Positions 36,504-45,734 of a stretch of DNA of 64,000 nt are shown one piece after another. Positions within the stretch are counted from its first letter, which is position 1. Every line of letters begins with the position of its first letter. The stretch is from Saprospiraceae bacterium (GTDB taxonomy: Bacteria > Bacteroidota > Bacteroidia > Chitinophagales > Saprospiraceae): positions 1 through 64,000 of the forward strand of contig JAGQWX010000020.1 of assembly GCA_020436935.1 (NCBI GenBank). Reading direction: 5' to 3'. Both the position numbers and the translations under genes were made by a program. Under the pieces are notes generated by a model. That model was not told where the DNA came from and searched no databases. It worked only from the letters and a program-made list of their open reading frames with translations.

Positions 36504-37628
36504 TTACTTGCTTTTATTGCTCTTAAGTATCTTATTGATGACAGGATATAAGTTCTCTGCCATTCTAAACATTCCAAGATCTGTCGGATGGGAATCATCA
36601 ACGTTACCTTCAAAATCAGCCCCTATCAAATCTGTGCCTTTTAGATAATACAATTGTTTAATGCCAGTTTTTTTCAAAGTTTCATAGGCCATCCTTAGTT
36701 TTTTCCATTTTTCATGTACCAATTCTCCTTTGCTGTTTGGACTCACCATTGTTCCCCAAGGTAAAGCATGATCATCTGGATAAATGTAATTTTCAACCAA
36801 AAGGATTGGAGTATTGGGTTTACAAGATTTCAGTTGCTGAACTAGAGCGACAGCACGCTGATAGATAAAAGAAGTATCTGAATTGGGGTTACAGTCAATC
36901 ACATACATTGCCACATCCATTTCGCACATTGCAAGGCCTACTGGTTGATCAAAAGTACCCTCTCCGCTAAAGCCAAGATTGTAAAATGGTCTGTCGAGTC
37001 TTCTTGCCAGAATATTGGTGTACGCCATGCCTGGCCTGGATGCACACCCACCCTGAGTTATACTAGAGCCATAATAAGCAATTGGTTTTGATTTCAGCAG
37101 TTTGTCTGTAATTGGTGGCATGACTTCTGCCGTTTCGTCAATCAACAAATAGAGTGACTCAACACCATCATACAAGGGCAGGTTGATAAGGTAATCCCTA
37201 CGCACTGCATTTTTGTTCTCAAATATCAGGTACTCACTGGTTTTGTCTTGTGGTCTTCCAGTTTCAATAAAATGCCACTTATTGTCGATCAATGTGTAGA
37301 CATCAAGTCCTGCAATTCCAGTCCAGGCCATATGCGGAAATTTTTCATTGGTTTCGAGCGTCCATTTCAATTTAAGCGTACTCGTATTGGAGCTAAACCG
37401 TATAGAAATACCTGCTGAGTTTTTACTCAATTCCCAAACACCTTCACGTACCAAGTTTTTATATTTTTCCGGAAACCTGTGAAAATTGACTTCATCGTGA
37501 TATTTGCCAATTGTCATTAGAGATTGTGCATCAACAGATTTAAGTTTCTGGGTTTTCTGTGACAATAGGCAATTTGGTATTAGGAAGAGAAAGGTCAATA
37601 AGAATAAAAGATAAATAAAGTTTTTCAT
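36504..37628 (-). CDS. Secreted SGNH/GDSL hydrolase
   Basis: A 374-residue protein with a signal peptide ending near CLLSQ. Residues 60-190 form an N-terminal jelly-roll-like domain (SGNH_hydro_N type), and the SGNH hydrolase follows: block I as AYYGSSITQGG, the Gly of NLGFSGEG and the final catalytic DDSHPTDLG. Likely a carbohydrate esterase, removing acetyl or other acyl groups from glycans. Last gene of the seven-gene minus-strand operon, overlapping the transporter gene by ATGA. Confidence 0.87.
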   Translation of the reverse strand: MKNFIYLLFLLTFLFLIPNCLLSQKTQKLKSVDAQSLMTIGKYHDEVNFHRFPEKYKNLVREGVWELSKNSAGISIRFSSNTSTLKLKWTLETNEKFPHMAWTGIAGLDVYTLIDNKWHFIETGRPQDKTSEYLIFENKNAVRRDYLINLPLYDGVESLYLLIDETAEVMPPITDKLLKSKPIAYYGSSITQGGCASRPGMAYTNILARRLDRPFYNLGFSGEGTFDQPVGLAMCEMDVAMYVIDCNPNSDTSFIYQRAVALVQQLKSCKPNTPILLVENYIYPDDHALPWGTMVSPNSKGELVHEKWKKLRMAYETLKKTGIKQLYYLKGTDLIGADFEGNVDDSHPTDLGMFRMAENLYPVINKILKSNKSK

Positions 37629-38530
37629 GATAATGTTTGATTTTTTGATTCATCAATTCCAATAAGAGCCGCAGAAACTACAGCCAGGATAATACCAGCA
37701 ATGGCATATATATGAGGTATCGTATGTGTAATGGCCAAAGAGATCATAACAGTTGCTACCGGTGGCAAAGCTGTTGTCACAGGGGATACCACGATTGCCT
37801 TGCCATAACGAAAAGCATATACTATACAAAGCGCTCCAAATGAATTCAATATCTGTATGATTGCGGAATAACCAGGACCATTGAATGACCAATTTATAGG
37901 CTCATCGAAGTTGGTCATGAGAATGGCTACAGGTGAAAGCAATAGAGCCGAAGCTGCCATGTACGTGAATATGCTTTCTGCACTTGTTTTATTATTTCCT
38001 ACTTTCAACACGAAACCTTGTATTCCCCATGCTGCCATCACAATCAGGGCCATCCAAATCCAGCTCTTATCTGTCGAAATTTGATCATCTCCAGGATTAT
38101 AGGACAACAAAAATCCAGCTATGAGCGAAAGTATGATTCCAAACCAACCAATAAAACCACTTTTTTCTTTTAGAATAATGAGGGCCATCATTACTGTAAC
38201 AACCGGCGTTAAGGCTATGAGTGGAAAAACAAGATAAGCTGGTGCGTGTCGCATGACTTCAAACAACAACAACTGGCCCGCAGCACCCAAGAGTCCCGCA
38301 GCAAATCCAAATAAGAGTGTAGTTTTGTCTTTGTCTAGCTTCCATCTATTGATACGTAACGCTACCAAAGCAGCCGGAATCATTGTAATGGACCATACGA
38401 CATAACCCAGGGTTGCAGGAAAACCGTTTTTTTCAGGTATGTCAATGAAAGCCCCCCATACTCCAAATAGGACTACCACCAATAATGAAAATATCAACCA
38501 TTTGTTGCTTCTATTTTTGGTATCGCTCAC
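37625..38530 (-). CDS. EamA/DMT-superfamily transporter
   Basis: A 301-residue inner-membrane protein with ten predicted membrane segments in two EamA repeats; the second begins near SWIWMALIVMAAWGIQG. It starts at GTG 38530, inside the last codons of the propeller gene (20-base overlap), and ends in an ATGA overlap with the GDSL gene. The family exports or imports small metabolites, often sugars or amino acids; here a sugar product of the locus is the natural guess. Confidence 0.85.
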   Translation of the reverse strand: MSDTKNRSNKWLIFSLLVVVLFGVWGAFIDIPEKNGFPATLGYVVWSITMIPAALVALRINRWKLDKDKTTLLFGFAAGLLGAAGQLLLFEVMRHAPAYLVFPLIALTPVVTVMMALIILKEKSGFIGWFGIILSLIAGFLLSYNPGDDQISTDKSWIWMALIVMAAWGIQGFVLKVGNNKTSAESIFTYMAASALLLSPVAILMTNFDEPINWSFNGPGYSAIIQILNSFGALCIVYAFRYGKAIVVSPVTTALPPVATVMISLAITHTIPHIYAIAGIILAVVSAALIGIDESKNQTLS

Positions 38531-40931
38531 TATACAATTTTTGATAGGTTTTTAATTCCAGATCTTCATGGTTTGGTCTTGCGGCAAAAGCATCGCCATA
38601 CCAGACTCCTCCCCCGAAGGTATTGACATACACAAAGTTTTTGTGATATGGATCTGGCACAATTCGTTGGCCCCATTTGAAATTGTAGCCACTGATCCTC
38701 GACCACGTATTTCCTGCATCTTTTGAAAAATATGCAGACCCTTCAAAACCGCATGCATAAAGAATTCCACTTTTCGAATCCATGCTGAGGGCATTGATGT
38801 GTTGGTCCTTTTCCATTGTGCAGGTCCAGGTATTTCCTCCATCTTCGGATAAAAAGATGCCGCCTCCGGTGTCGGGCTTGGCACCTGATTCTTCATTGCC
38901 CCAAGCAGCAAGTAGCAATCTTTCAGGCGCATTGTCAAAGGTTAATAAACTAGTTGGACCTGTTACTCCCTGTGGTAAATCTAGCAAGTTCCATGTAGCG
39001 CCATGGTCTGACGAAGTATATATAGCACCATTCCCGGCTTCATCCAGATTGCTTTTTTCATTTTTGCGGCTTATGATCAAAAATAGTCGTTGTGAAGTAT
39101 AATTTTTTTCAATTTGCCATGCAAATTGGTGATGTCTGGCTATGCCCTTATTGATAGGGAGCCAGTCCAATCCGCCATTTTCTGATTTGTAAACTCCTTT
39201 ACCAAAAGCACATGCATAAAGAATTCTTTTTGAAGGGTTTGAATCAAGGTCCAATAAAATATGGGTAAAAGCTGCTTCACCAATATCCTTAGATACTACA
39301 GACCAGTGTTCTCCTGAATCATTGGTTCGCAAGATACCTCCCATATAGTTTGAAGGATTTTGATTTCTCCACATTTTAGGTCTTGGCAGATCGTGAATAT
39401 TGCTATTGACCATCCATGCCCTGCCTTTCACCATAGGATCAAAAGTAAGCCAATAGGTGGTATTGACCCAATGGTCAGGAACTCCCCTCTCTTTCGTTGC
39501 GCTTAGCCAGGTCATTCCTCCATCCCTTGATTCTACAAGTCCAATATCGGTCGTCGGCACAAAAATATGATTACTATCGAAGGGGTCTACACACACATTG
39601 TAACTAGTGGTGACATCAAGCCCTGTTGACGTCCATCCATTTTCCATCTTTCTGGAGGTAACACTTTTCCAATTATGCCCGCCGTCTGTAGTACATACAG
39701 TCCTACCAAAATCCCCTGCATATGCGATATTTGGATTTTTTGGTGCTACCCCTATAAAAAAGGGATTTTCACCCCACATTGGACCAAAACGTTCGTTGAG
39801 CCAATCATTGAAAAAATTTCTTGATATCTTATATCCCTGAGGACCAAGTGCATCTTTCCAGACTGTCTCCCAGCTTTGCCCGAAGTCTTCACTTTTTGCA
39901 ACACCAAAAAACACAGTATCCTTGACTTGAGCATTGGCAAACGATACATATACAACCTCAGGATGGTGTTTGCTTGTTGCAATTGCCCTCCATTCTGCTT
40001 GCCGCAAAGCCGGATGTATGGCATGAAGCAATTTTGATTGAAGGAATTCCCAGCTGTTACCAAGATCTGATGAGTGAAGTATTTCTGATTTAACATTTTC
40101 TGTCTGGAAATAGGAGTTGCCGCTGATCGCAAAAATATGATATTTCTGTCCTTCTGATTCCATGCCTGAGGCATATTGATTAGCAAAAATATCAGATTCA
40201 GGCAAAACCTCTTGCTCGCCATTTGTCTTCCAAATGCATTCTGATGTAAAAGCTATTGGTTCTTTTAGACCACTTTCGTTTGGAACAAAATCAGTCTTAA
40301 TGATTTGATTTTCAAAACTCATTAAGGTTTTCCATTCTAAACCTCCATTCTTACTATGGATAAGATCTATTTCTGATTTCCCCTTATCCAAAGCAAGTAA
40401 AAGCTCCTTGTTGTTGGATGTGTTAATTGAAAAAGCATTCACCTTTATTGTGCTGCTGTCCTTCATGACAAATCTATTGGCTGCATGATCTCCTTTTGCA
40501 ATCATTCTATCGATATCATCCAGTTTTGGATATACAAGTCCCCAGGTTTTTCCCATGTCCTCACTTTTATAAAGGCCTAATGAAAGAGCATATATTACCT
40601 CCTCATTGACCGGATCAAATTCAAATTGACTTACACCGCCTGGCAAATTGAATTGTCTCCAGGAATCACCTCCATCATAAGTGATGTAGCTTCCACCCAT
40701 ATCACACGCTACAACCACAATATTTTCGTCGTGTGGACTGATAGCGTTGGCAAACATAGCCCCACCTCCGCCAATACCTTTTCGGGCCCAAAGATTTCCG
40801 TCTTTTTCGAAAAAAACTTCATGACCTACTTTTGGTTTACATGCTGTTTGAAACATCAGAATTAGAAGAAAAAACCATAAGTTTCTGAAAATCAGCCCCG
40901 AAACCTGCTTTCCAATGTGTTCTGTTTTCAT
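38511..40931 (-). CDS. Asp-box (BNR/sortilin-type) beta-propeller lipoprotein, paralogue A
   Basis: An 806-residue lipoprotein (lipobox FQTAC near residue 31). I count twelve Asp-box-like motifs of the form S-x-D-x-G-x-x-W (for example YKSEDMGKTW, AKSEDFGQSW, FLSEDGGNTW), spread along the whole chain, as in two-propeller GH74-like or sortilin-like proteins. It begins its mature part with NLWARKGIGGGGAMF. Glycoside hydrolase activity is possible but no catalytic residues can be assigned by eye; binding is an alternative. ATGA overlap with the amidohydrolase gene upstream. Confidence 0.82.
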   Translation of the reverse strand: MKTEHIGKQVSGLIFRNLWFFLLILMFQTACKPKVGHEVFFEKDGNLWARKGIGGGGAMFANAISPHDENIVVVACDMGGSYITYDGGDSWRQFNLPGGVSQFEFDPVNEEVIYALSLGLYKSEDMGKTWGLVYPKLDDIDRMIAKGDHAANRFVMKDSSTIKVNAFSINTSNNKELLLALDKGKSEIDLIHSKNGGLEWKTLMSFENQIIKTDFVPNESGLKEPIAFTSECIWKTNGEQEVLPESDIFANQYASGMESEGQKYHIFAISGNSYFQTENVKSEILHSSDLGNSWEFLQSKLLHAIHPALRQAEWRAIATSKHHPEVVYVSFANAQVKDTVFFGVAKSEDFGQSWETVWKDALGPQGYKISRNFFNDWLNERFGPMWGENPFFIGVAPKNPNIAYAGDFGRTVCTTDGGHNWKSVTSRKMENGWTSTGLDVTTSYNVCVDPFDSNHIFVPTTDIGLVESRDGGMTWLSATKERGVPDHWVNTTYWLTFDPMVKGRAWMVNSNIHDLPRPKMWRNQNPSNYMGGILRTNDSGEHWSVVSKDIGEAAFTHILLDLDSNPSKRILYACAFGKGVYKSENGGLDWLPINKGIARHHQFAWQIEKNYTSQRLFLIISRKNEKSNLDEAGNGAIYTSSDHGATWNLLDLPQGVTGPTSLLTFDNAPERLLLAAWGNEESGAKPDTGGGIFLSEDGGNTWTCTMEKDQHINALSMDSKSGILYACGFEGSAYFSKDAGNTWSRISGYNFKWGQRIVPDPYHKNFVYVNTFGGGVWYGDAFAARPNHEDLELKTYQKLYSERYQK

Positions 40932-42052
40932 ATGATTTTAAACCACTTTCTGGCATTTTCATTATAGATTTTTACTATCACCTCTCTTGGTAGTTTCAAC
41001 CCTCTAAATTTCCCTTTTACCTGAGGGGCTGTCATTTCATCATCAGTGACAAAATATTGCCAGTCTCTTATCCAAATGTCGTGGGCATGGGCTTTTACTT
41101 CATCTGTTTTGGTCTCTTGTCCTTCGTATAGGTCTGTGCCATAGATCAATCTATCCTGATATTTGATTATAAAATTTCTGACCTTTTCTCTATCTGTCAA
41201 ACTCTGGTGTTGCCAATGACAAATTCTTTCTGCCATATCAACTGCCATATTGGGAAATTTGTCAAGTGTTTTTGCCAATTCGTCTGTACTCCATTCGAGA
41301 CTTCCCAAATGAGCACCAATGAATGTGAGCTCTGGATTTCTTTCAAGAAATCTGTCTCTTGCGGCAATTTGTTCTTCGTAGGAAGGAAATTCAGGATGAA
41401 GATACATGTGATACTGCGGGTGTTCTTTGAAATAATTCTGGTCACTTATTACCGTCATTGAATCAATAGGTAACCAACAGTTTCTCGGTTCTCCAAGGTG
41501 TCCAATGACAACTTTATTCTTTGATACCACAAAATCCATGATTGCGTCAAACCTCGGATTGTCAATCATAATAAGCTGATCATTCGAATCGCGATAGGTC
41601 ATGCCAATACATTTCCAGATCTTTAGACCCAGTGCTCCGGCATCAAAATCTTGTTGTAAATGTTCAATGACTTTTTTATCCCAGTCAGGAGCATTCCATT
41701 CCAGCAGGTCAAATGAAGTAATGTTTTTTACTTGGCTAGGAAACTCTTTCTCCTGCTGCAGACCAAATTGGAATTGTTTGTAAATATCAGGTTGTGTTCC
41801 CAAATCAACACTAATGGCAATCATACAGAATCCGTCTTCCTTTGCTTGCTCTGCCAATCCTGTATTGGTTCCCTCAAAATGTACATGGGTGTCATATTTG
41901 GCAATTTTTGAAAAATCATCAATGGAATAATATTCATTCCTGCACCCTGTCATTGCACCAATTAAGAGAAAAGCAAAAATCTGTGGTATGGCTCCGGTGA
42001 AAGTCAATCTCAGTCCGCTTATGGTTCTATTGAGTTTTTTAAAGTTTTTCAT
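40928..42052 (-). CDS. Lipoprotein amidohydrolase_2 (PF04909-type), paralogue of the 27-kb gene
   Basis: A 374-residue metal-dependent hydrolase. A hydrophobic segment ends in a lipobox (AMTGC) near residue 37, so it acts in the periplasm or at the surface. Metal motifs: DTHVH, GHLGEPRNCW, YLHPEFP, IGAHLGSLEW and YGTDLYE. It closely resembles the cytosolic protein at 27170-28168 over the whole domain, so the same reaction may be present in two compartments. Overlaps both neighbours by four bases (ATGA), implying tight translational coupling. Confidence 0.87.
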   Translation of the reverse strand: MKNFKKLNRTISGLRLTFTGAIPQIFAFLLIGAMTGCRNEYYSIDDFSKIAKYDTHVHFEGTNTGLAEQAKEDGFCMIAISVDLGTQPDIYKQFQFGLQQEKEFPSQVKNITSFDLLEWNAPDWDKKVIEHLQQDFDAGALGLKIWKCIGMTYRDSNDQLIMIDNPRFDAIMDFVVSKNKVVIGHLGEPRNCWLPIDSMTVISDQNYFKEHPQYHMYLHPEFPSYEEQIAARDRFLERNPELTFIGAHLGSLEWSTDELAKTLDKFPNMAVDMAERICHWQHQSLTDREKVRNFIIKYQDRLIYGTDLYEGQETKTDEVKAHAHDIWIRDWQYFVTDDEMTAPQVKGKFRGLKLPREVIVKIYNENARKWFKII

Positions 42053-43539
42053 TTTTGTAGAATTAATTTTCCAAGGTTATACCAACCATCTTCTCTTCCA
42101 TCTAAAATGGCAAGTTTTACTGCCGGGATTTGATTCTTTATGTTGATTATCGCCATATCCAAATCGTAGGTTCCAGGATAAAGTCCATGAGGAATTGTCA
42201 CCTGATCTTCTAAAAAAAAATCACCAGGTAGCCATGTTTTTATATCCGTAAAACTTTGCATAATATGACTTTGATTGCCCTTCCTAAGTCTGAAGGCCAG
42301 CTTAAAGTCCTGATAAATAGGCGCAACACCTTTGTTTTCCCACAATGCGGTGTACGACCACTTTTTTCCTGTATATGCTTCTGTTTTGAATTCCATTCTT
42401 TTCATTACAAAGCGGTAACCCATTTTTTTTAACCATTCATCAACCAAAGGTTTATATAAATCTGGTACTGCAGAACTTTTTGCATTGAGTGAACTGATGT
42501 GCCATTTAAGAGACTCATCAATTATTTTCTGGAATGTTTCAAGGTTATAATTTAACGAGTCTTTCCAATATCCAAACGTCCAACAAACTTCTGCGGAAAC
42601 ATGACCCAATTTCCAGGATTCATACATTCCGCTACGGATAATATCTCTAGGGTAAATATCAAGCATGTGACTCCATTGTTGTTCTGGCCACATTGATGAA
42701 CCTAAATCACCAAGACAGTCAAATCTAAAACCTACTGGCCTATGTCCCCTTTTTCTACCATCAGGCCAACTGACCAGTATATCGGTCCCCAACGAAATGT
42801 TGGCAGGATCCTTGGCATCACCATTGAGTGGTTGAAATAACAATAGTGTCTTCTTGAAGTTCTCTAGGTACGCATTGAGTAAGCCTATTCTCGTTTCATC
42901 TTTGATTAATTCTGAGCCTTCACCTTCACCCCAATAACCCAAAATTGAAATGTCCACGGCCAATAAGTTTGGGTGACCATCATACCTCTTGCCCAATTCT
43001 TTTATTAGTCCGCCGAAATGCTCCAAATAAAGGGGATTTTCGGGATCGACCTGCCACTTTTCTATAAGCAGAGGTTTTTCCTTTCCTATCAAAACCCTGT
43101 ACCAAGGGGGTACATCCTGAGGTTTTTCCTCATATGGAGCAATTCTAAGCATTAGGCTTTGATTTCTTTCAGCAGCGGTTTGCAAAGCGCTGTCTATTAT
43201 TGCCCAATTATACTGCCCACTTTGGGGCTCAACAAAGGCCCAATCAACCCTAAAATAAGCAATACTGGTCAAAGGATAGTTTGGATTGTCCAGACTACCA
43301 TCAAATTCCTGATAAACTATTGGCAGGCCTTCTGTCCACCACACACCAGGGTTCAAACTATCTCCATTAAATCTCTGGAATGTCATAAAGCCAATACCCG
43401 GGTTGATGAGCACTTCATCTGATTCTTGCGGTGTGACCCTGTAGCTGTGTCCCGATGGCAATAAAACACCTGGCAGACTTTGTGCGAAAGCTACAAAATG
43501 CAAAAGAAGTAAAACGTTTATTATGAAGCACTTATACAT
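42049..43539 (-). CDS. DUF4832 secreted glycoside-hydrolase-like protein
   Basis: About 496 residues starting at ATG 43539 (MYKCFII); the longer frame start at 43575 would overlap the previous gene by 25 bases. Signal peptide ends near VAFAQ. The TIM-barrel-like part has EVLINPGIGFMTFQRF, then YFRVDWAFVEPQSGQYNW, then ILGYWGEGEG; a C-terminal beta domain (WENKGVAPIYQDFKLAFRLR) matches the DUF4832 arrangement. The N-terminal half resembles GH42-like (beta-galactosidase trunk) barrels. Probably acts on a polysaccharide; substrate unknown. Confidence 0.8.
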   Translation of the reverse strand: MYKCFIINVLLLLHFVAFAQSLPGVLLPSGHSYRVTPQESDEVLINPGIGFMTFQRFNGDSLNPGVWWTEGLPIVYQEFDGSLDNPNYPLTSIAYFRVDWAFVEPQSGQYNWAIIDSALQTAAERNQSLMLRIAPYEEKPQDVPPWYRVLIGKEKPLLIEKWQVDPENPLYLEHFGGLIKELGKRYDGHPNLLAVDISILGYWGEGEGSELIKDETRIGLLNAYLENFKKTLLLFQPLNGDAKDPANISLGTDILVSWPDGRKRGHRPVGFRFDCLGDLGSSMWPEQQWSHMLDIYPRDIIRSGMYESWKLGHVSAEVCWTFGYWKDSLNYNLETFQKIIDESLKWHISSLNAKSSAVPDLYKPLVDEWLKKMGYRFVMKRMEFKTEAYTGKKWSYTALWENKGVAPIYQDFKLAFRLRKGNQSHIMQSFTDIKTWLPGDFFLEDQVTIPHGLYPGTYDLDMAIINIKNQIPAVKLAILDGREDGWYNLGKLILQK

Positions 43540-43550
43540 AGCCACAAACT

Positions 43551-45722
43551 TTAATTTTTTGGAGAGATCAGCCAATGACCCTCGCTAATCTGGTGCTTCC
43601 ACAATATTTTATTTCCTTTCTGACATTGTATGTGACCTGCACCAGAGTTTTTACCATATTGTATCGTATAACTGGATCCGAGATGTACTAATTTGACCAC
43701 CAGGGAGTCCTTGTCATTGCTGATAATCCTGGCCTTTAGCTTTGCATTGGCTGATCTGTCTCCGACTTTCAAAACATTTACAAAAACATCTTCCTTTTTA
43801 GCTTTTGCTGGTGAAACTTCAATTCTCCATGCCCCCGCCTCTTCACCATAGTGCAATGCAGATGGATGTTGGGCATTCATTCCAAAGGGAAGAGAGACTC
43901 CGTCCACCATGCATTCAAGACCTTCACCACCAACTTTTGAAATATCTGTTTTCTTCGGCAATACGGTAATCCCTGTCAACTTGCCTTGGTTATGCTTAAT
44001 CTCAAACTTATTTCCTTTAATTATTGGCTCTTCTATGCTGTGGAAAAGCAAAGTTTTTTTGAAATCAGGATTGGTTGAAACAACATGATCAAATATTACG
44101 AAAACATCGGGTTGCAGAAAAAAGATTTTTCTCACGTACTTATCCAATTTATTCTGGCTATAGGCAGTTGTACCATCCCCGGCTATGTATATAAAATCAT
44201 TTGTTGCTTCAAATGCTTTCACATCACCCGTTTCCCATCTTCCCAAATTATTTATATAGTCATAAAGTGCCAGCCCTTCTTCTGATGGAAAATTGCCTTG
44301 CTCATAATCTTCAGGGACATTGCGATAACTCAGGTAACCCGTAGGTCGAAGCAGGTTTTTTTGACCACCATCATTAATGAGGTTTTGCGATATATATTCA
44401 TTTGGATCTTTGACCAGCAGGGTATTATGGGCAATGGTTCTCCTGTAATAATTAAAAAATTGTGATTGTCTGATTTTTGAGGAATCCTGATCTACCTCTA
44501 TGCCCCAGTCGTCATCATACCTGCCTGCATCAAGAGCCAAAGAACCTTTGTGATAGATCTCAATATGGTTGATATCATTGTGTACATGATCTCCCCAATA
44601 GTCTCCACAATGGTAAGAAAACCAAGTAGCTTGTGATGTTTTGCCTGCATGGTCAAACTCCCAAGAGCTGCGACCAATAAGCAGGCCTTTCCCTTTAAAC
44701 AACCGACTGAGAGGCAAGTCAGAAAGTGGGCGCTCTTTAATATTTGGGTCATACCATAAGGCAGCAGCATATCTACTTTGATCTTCGAGTTTGAATCTTT
44801 CAAAAGGGCAATTGTTGATATAATACTGGTTATACGGGTCTTTGAATATTTCATTGAGCATGAGTAAAGCTACGTGTTCCCAGTCTCCGATATAAGGCCA
44901 GTCATTGTCATCTCCAGGAAGGGCAAGTCCGTTGGGCTTGGTGGAATAGAGTATATACTTTCCTGTATTTTTCATATGCTCAGAACTACTAATCAGGTCA
45001 ATACCGGACGCAGATTTAATGGCAAGGAGAATGCGTAACATGTGGTAAGTAGAGTGGCGATTGTAGTCAAATCCTTCACACCACTCTCCGTCGGGAAAGA
45101 GCTCAAATGTTTTCATTGCATCTTCGAGCTCAGGTAAAAGAAAATCCCATGCCTTTTTTGCAAAATCAACCTCTCCCATGAGTGCTATGGTTGCTGCAGT
45201 AACTGGCCAGGCAGAAGCATAAAGACTATTGTGAAATGACCGCCAAGATCTTCTAAAATCTATCCTCTTTTTCATATCGGCGAGCATGGCTTCTTCCATT
45301 GCCTTTTTCTCCTCTGGTGTTAGCAGATCCAGGCAGTAATCATAGCAAATGGCCAAATCCGCCAGTGGAGCCTGTATTGACCTTGCCTTACTCCTTCCTT
45401 CCTTGGTATCCTTATCATAAAATCTTGACCCCTTTTCTTCGCGTGATCCCAGAATTATATCTATGGCTTTTTGACCAATTTCTTCATTTCCTGTAATCAC
45501 ATAAGCAAGGGAATAACCCACAACAGATTTACCTGTAGCCCGGAAAACATCATCTGTGCTCGAGCGTTCAAACTTCTGCTTTAACCAGGCTTTTTTGTCC
45601 TTGTCAATCCAAATTCTAGGTCTTTCTTCATTGATTGTGAATTTACTAAAATCATATTGCGCGACCGAAGCCTCACCCATAAGGATAAATATCAAGGAAA
45701 ACAAAAATTTTATGACCTTCAT
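43551..45722 (-). CDS. Heparinase II/III-family polysaccharide lyase-like protein
   Basis: A 723-residue secreted protein (signal peptide ends near SVAQ). The alpha/alpha-toroid with DUF4962-like N-terminus spans about 25-380 (FRRSWRSFHNSLYASAWP carries a likely active-site region); the Hepar_II_III beta-sandwich follows, with YHCGDYWGDHVHNDINHIEI around residue 390 supplying candidate catalytic His and Tyr residues. Family members cleave uronate-containing glycans such as heparin, alginate or chondroitin-like chains. Here an acidic GalNAc-containing polymer would make sense, but this is inference. Confidence 0.87.
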   Translation of the reverse strand: MKVIKFLFSLIFILMGEASVAQYDFSKFTINEERPRIWIDKDKKAWLKQKFERSSTDDVFRATGKSVVGYSLAYVITGNEEIGQKAIDIILGSREEKGSRFYDKDTKEGRSKARSIQAPLADLAICYDYCLDLLTPEEKKAMEEAMLADMKKRIDFRRSWRSFHNSLYASAWPVTAATIALMGEVDFAKKAWDFLLPELEDAMKTFELFPDGEWCEGFDYNRHSTYHMLRILLAIKSASGIDLISSSEHMKNTGKYILYSTKPNGLALPGDDNDWPYIGDWEHVALLMLNEIFKDPYNQYYINNCPFERFKLEDQSRYAAALWYDPNIKERPLSDLPLSRLFKGKGLLIGRSSWEFDHAGKTSQATWFSYHCGDYWGDHVHNDINHIEIYHKGSLALDAGRYDDDWGIEVDQDSSKIRQSQFFNYYRRTIAHNTLLVKDPNEYISQNLINDGGQKNLLRPTGYLSYRNVPEDYEQGNFPSEEGLALYDYINNLGRWETGDVKAFEATNDFIYIAGDGTTAYSQNKLDKYVRKIFFLQPDVFVIFDHVVSTNPDFKKTLLFHSIEEPIIKGNKFEIKHNQGKLTGITVLPKKTDISKVGGEGLECMVDGVSLPFGMNAQHPSALHYGEEAGAWRIEVSPAKAKKEDVFVNVLKVGDRSANAKLKARIISNDKDSLVVKLVHLGSSYTIQYGKNSGAGHIQCQKGNKILWKHQISEGHWLISPKN

Positions 45723-45734
45723 TGTTATAGTTGT

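Noticed and set aside
40928-42052. NagA/AgaA-type N-acetylamino-sugar-6-phosphate deacetylase
   Set aside because: The metal motifs and overall pattern are those of the amidohydrolase_2 group and the protein is exported, whereas AgaA acts on a cytosolic phosphosugar.
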